Assembly: GCA_025455985.1 (NCBI GenBank)
Contig: JALOLM010000226.1
Span: forward strand, 1 to 6,291
Direction: 5' to 3'
Length of the DNA stretch: 6,291 bases
From: Candidatus Nanopelagicales bacterium
GTDB lineage: Bacteria; Actinomycetota; Actinomycetes; S36-B12; UBA10799
Of this stretch, positions 5,654 to 6,291 are shown piece after piece; within the stretch, counting starts at the first letter, position 1; each line of letters begins with the position of its first letter. Both the position numbers and the translations under genes were made by a program. A model generated the notes under the pieces. That model searched no databases. It was not told the origin of the DNA and saw nothing but the letters and a program-made list of their open reading frames with translations.

Positions 5654-6291
5654 ATGCAGGACACCACGATCACCGCCGTTGAGAGGCTGCTCGATCCGGA
5701 CACCGACCCGCTCGAAGCGGTCGCCGCGACTGAAGCCGTCATCGCCTGGGCCCACGCCCGCCAACTCCAAGCCCTGCACCAGGTCAACCGCGACCACCCT
5801 GACTATCTCGACCCCACCGGCGCGCTGATCGACCCGGCACCAGCCGAGATCGCCACCACCCTGTACTGGTCCACCGGCGCTGCCGCCCAGCGCCTCGACC
5901 TGGCAAGCGAAGTCTGCACCCAATTGCCCGAACTACTCGTGGCCATGCACGCCGGCCACCTCGACCTACCCAAAGCCCGCGAGATCACCCTCGGCACCAG
6001 CGAACTCGACCCCGACCAGCGCGTACCCCTGGCCGTCACCGCCGTGACCTACGCCGAAAGCCACACCCGCGCCCAACTGCGCGCCTGGCTGGCACGAAGG
6101 GTCGCCGCCATCGACCCCGACGCCGCCGACCGGCGCCGCAAGAAAGCCGTGCGCAAACGCCGGGTATGGATCGACGCCGAACGTGACGGCATGGCCAGCA
6201 TCGGAGCCTACCTGCCCGCTGAACAAGCCCAGGCTTGCTGGAACGCCATCGCCGCGCTCGCCGACACCACCACCGACGACGGCATCGACGC
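5654..6291 (+). CDS. DUF222 / 13E12-type HNH endonuclease family protein, N-terminal part (3' end outside window)
   Basis: The frame is open from the ATG at 5654 to the window edge, giving 212 residues. The sequence is typical of the DUF222 domain that precedes a C-terminal HNH nuclease motif in actinobacterial 13E12-type proteins. Near residues 58-100 it reads P-A-E-I-A-T-T-L-Y-W-S-T-G-A-A-A-Q-R-L-D, then a leucine-rich helix and HAGHLDLPKAREI, matching the family pattern of an AEIAxAL start, an AAxRL helix and an AGxLDxxKAR segment. A basic RRRKKAVRKRRVWI stretch lies near 176-189. The HNH motif itself should lie downstream and is not in the window, so nuclease activity is inferred from the family. 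These genes are often multicopy and sometimes carried on repeated elements (REP13E12 in Mycobacterium tuberculosis is the classic case). An in-frame GTG at 5645 is an alternative start. Third codon positions are strikingly C-rich, somewhat unlike the neighbours. Confidence 0.88.
   Translation, partial: MQDTTITAVERLLDPDTDPLEAVAATEAVIAWAHARQLQALHQVNRDHPDYLDPTGALIDPAPAEIATTLYWSTGAAAQRLDLASEVCTQLPELLVAMHAGHLDLPKAREITLGTSELDPDQRVPLAVTAVTYAESHTRAQLRAWLARRVAAIDPDAADRRRKKAVRKRRVWIDAERDGMASIGAYLPAEQAQACWNAIAALADTTTDDGID

Overview
The window comes from a high-GC bacterium, most likely an actinomycete (Actinomycetota). The evidence is G/C-rich third codon positions, GTG starts, promoters of the TANNNT type placed for leaderless transcripts, a DesK/NarL-type two-component pair, and a DUF222 (13E12-type) HNH endonuclease gene, a family largely confined to Actinomycetota. 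The genus cannot be read from the sequence.

Layout, left to right. (1) 1-518, minus strand: the N-terminal 172 residues of a GlpD-like FAD-dependent oxidoreductase, cut by the window edge. (2) 606-2129, minus strand: a membrane-anchored alpha/beta hydrolase of the peptidase S33 type. (3) 2130-2279: a divergent control region with three tandem GC-rich dyads (2206-2271), the last overlapping a probable -10 box. (4) 2280-3482 and 3479-4186, plus strand: a histidine kinase and a NarL/LuxR-type response regulator with an ATGA start/stop overlap. (5) 4169-5436, minus strand: a Major Facilitator Superfamily transporter gene that converges on and overlaps the regulator gene. Its reading frame is broken and roughly one transmembrane segment appears to be deleted. 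(6) 5437-5653: intergenic, with inverted repeats and a promoter at each side. (7) 5654-6291, plus strand: the 5' part of a DUF222/HNH endonuclease gene, cut by the window edge.

The most coherent functional unit is the divergent hydrolase / sensor kinase / response regulator module. The kinase has a polytopic membrane sensor, so it plausibly senses an envelope or membrane signal. The regulator is the obvious candidate to bind the three dyads, controlling its own operon and possibly the hydrolase. This regulatory link is inferred from position and symmetry only. The oxidoreductase, transporter remnant and HNH gene have no evident link to the module.

No RNA gene, CRISPR array, complete insertion sequence or convincing intrinsic terminator was seen. 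The best candidate for something undescribed is the dyad cluster with the membrane-bound hydrolase it faces.
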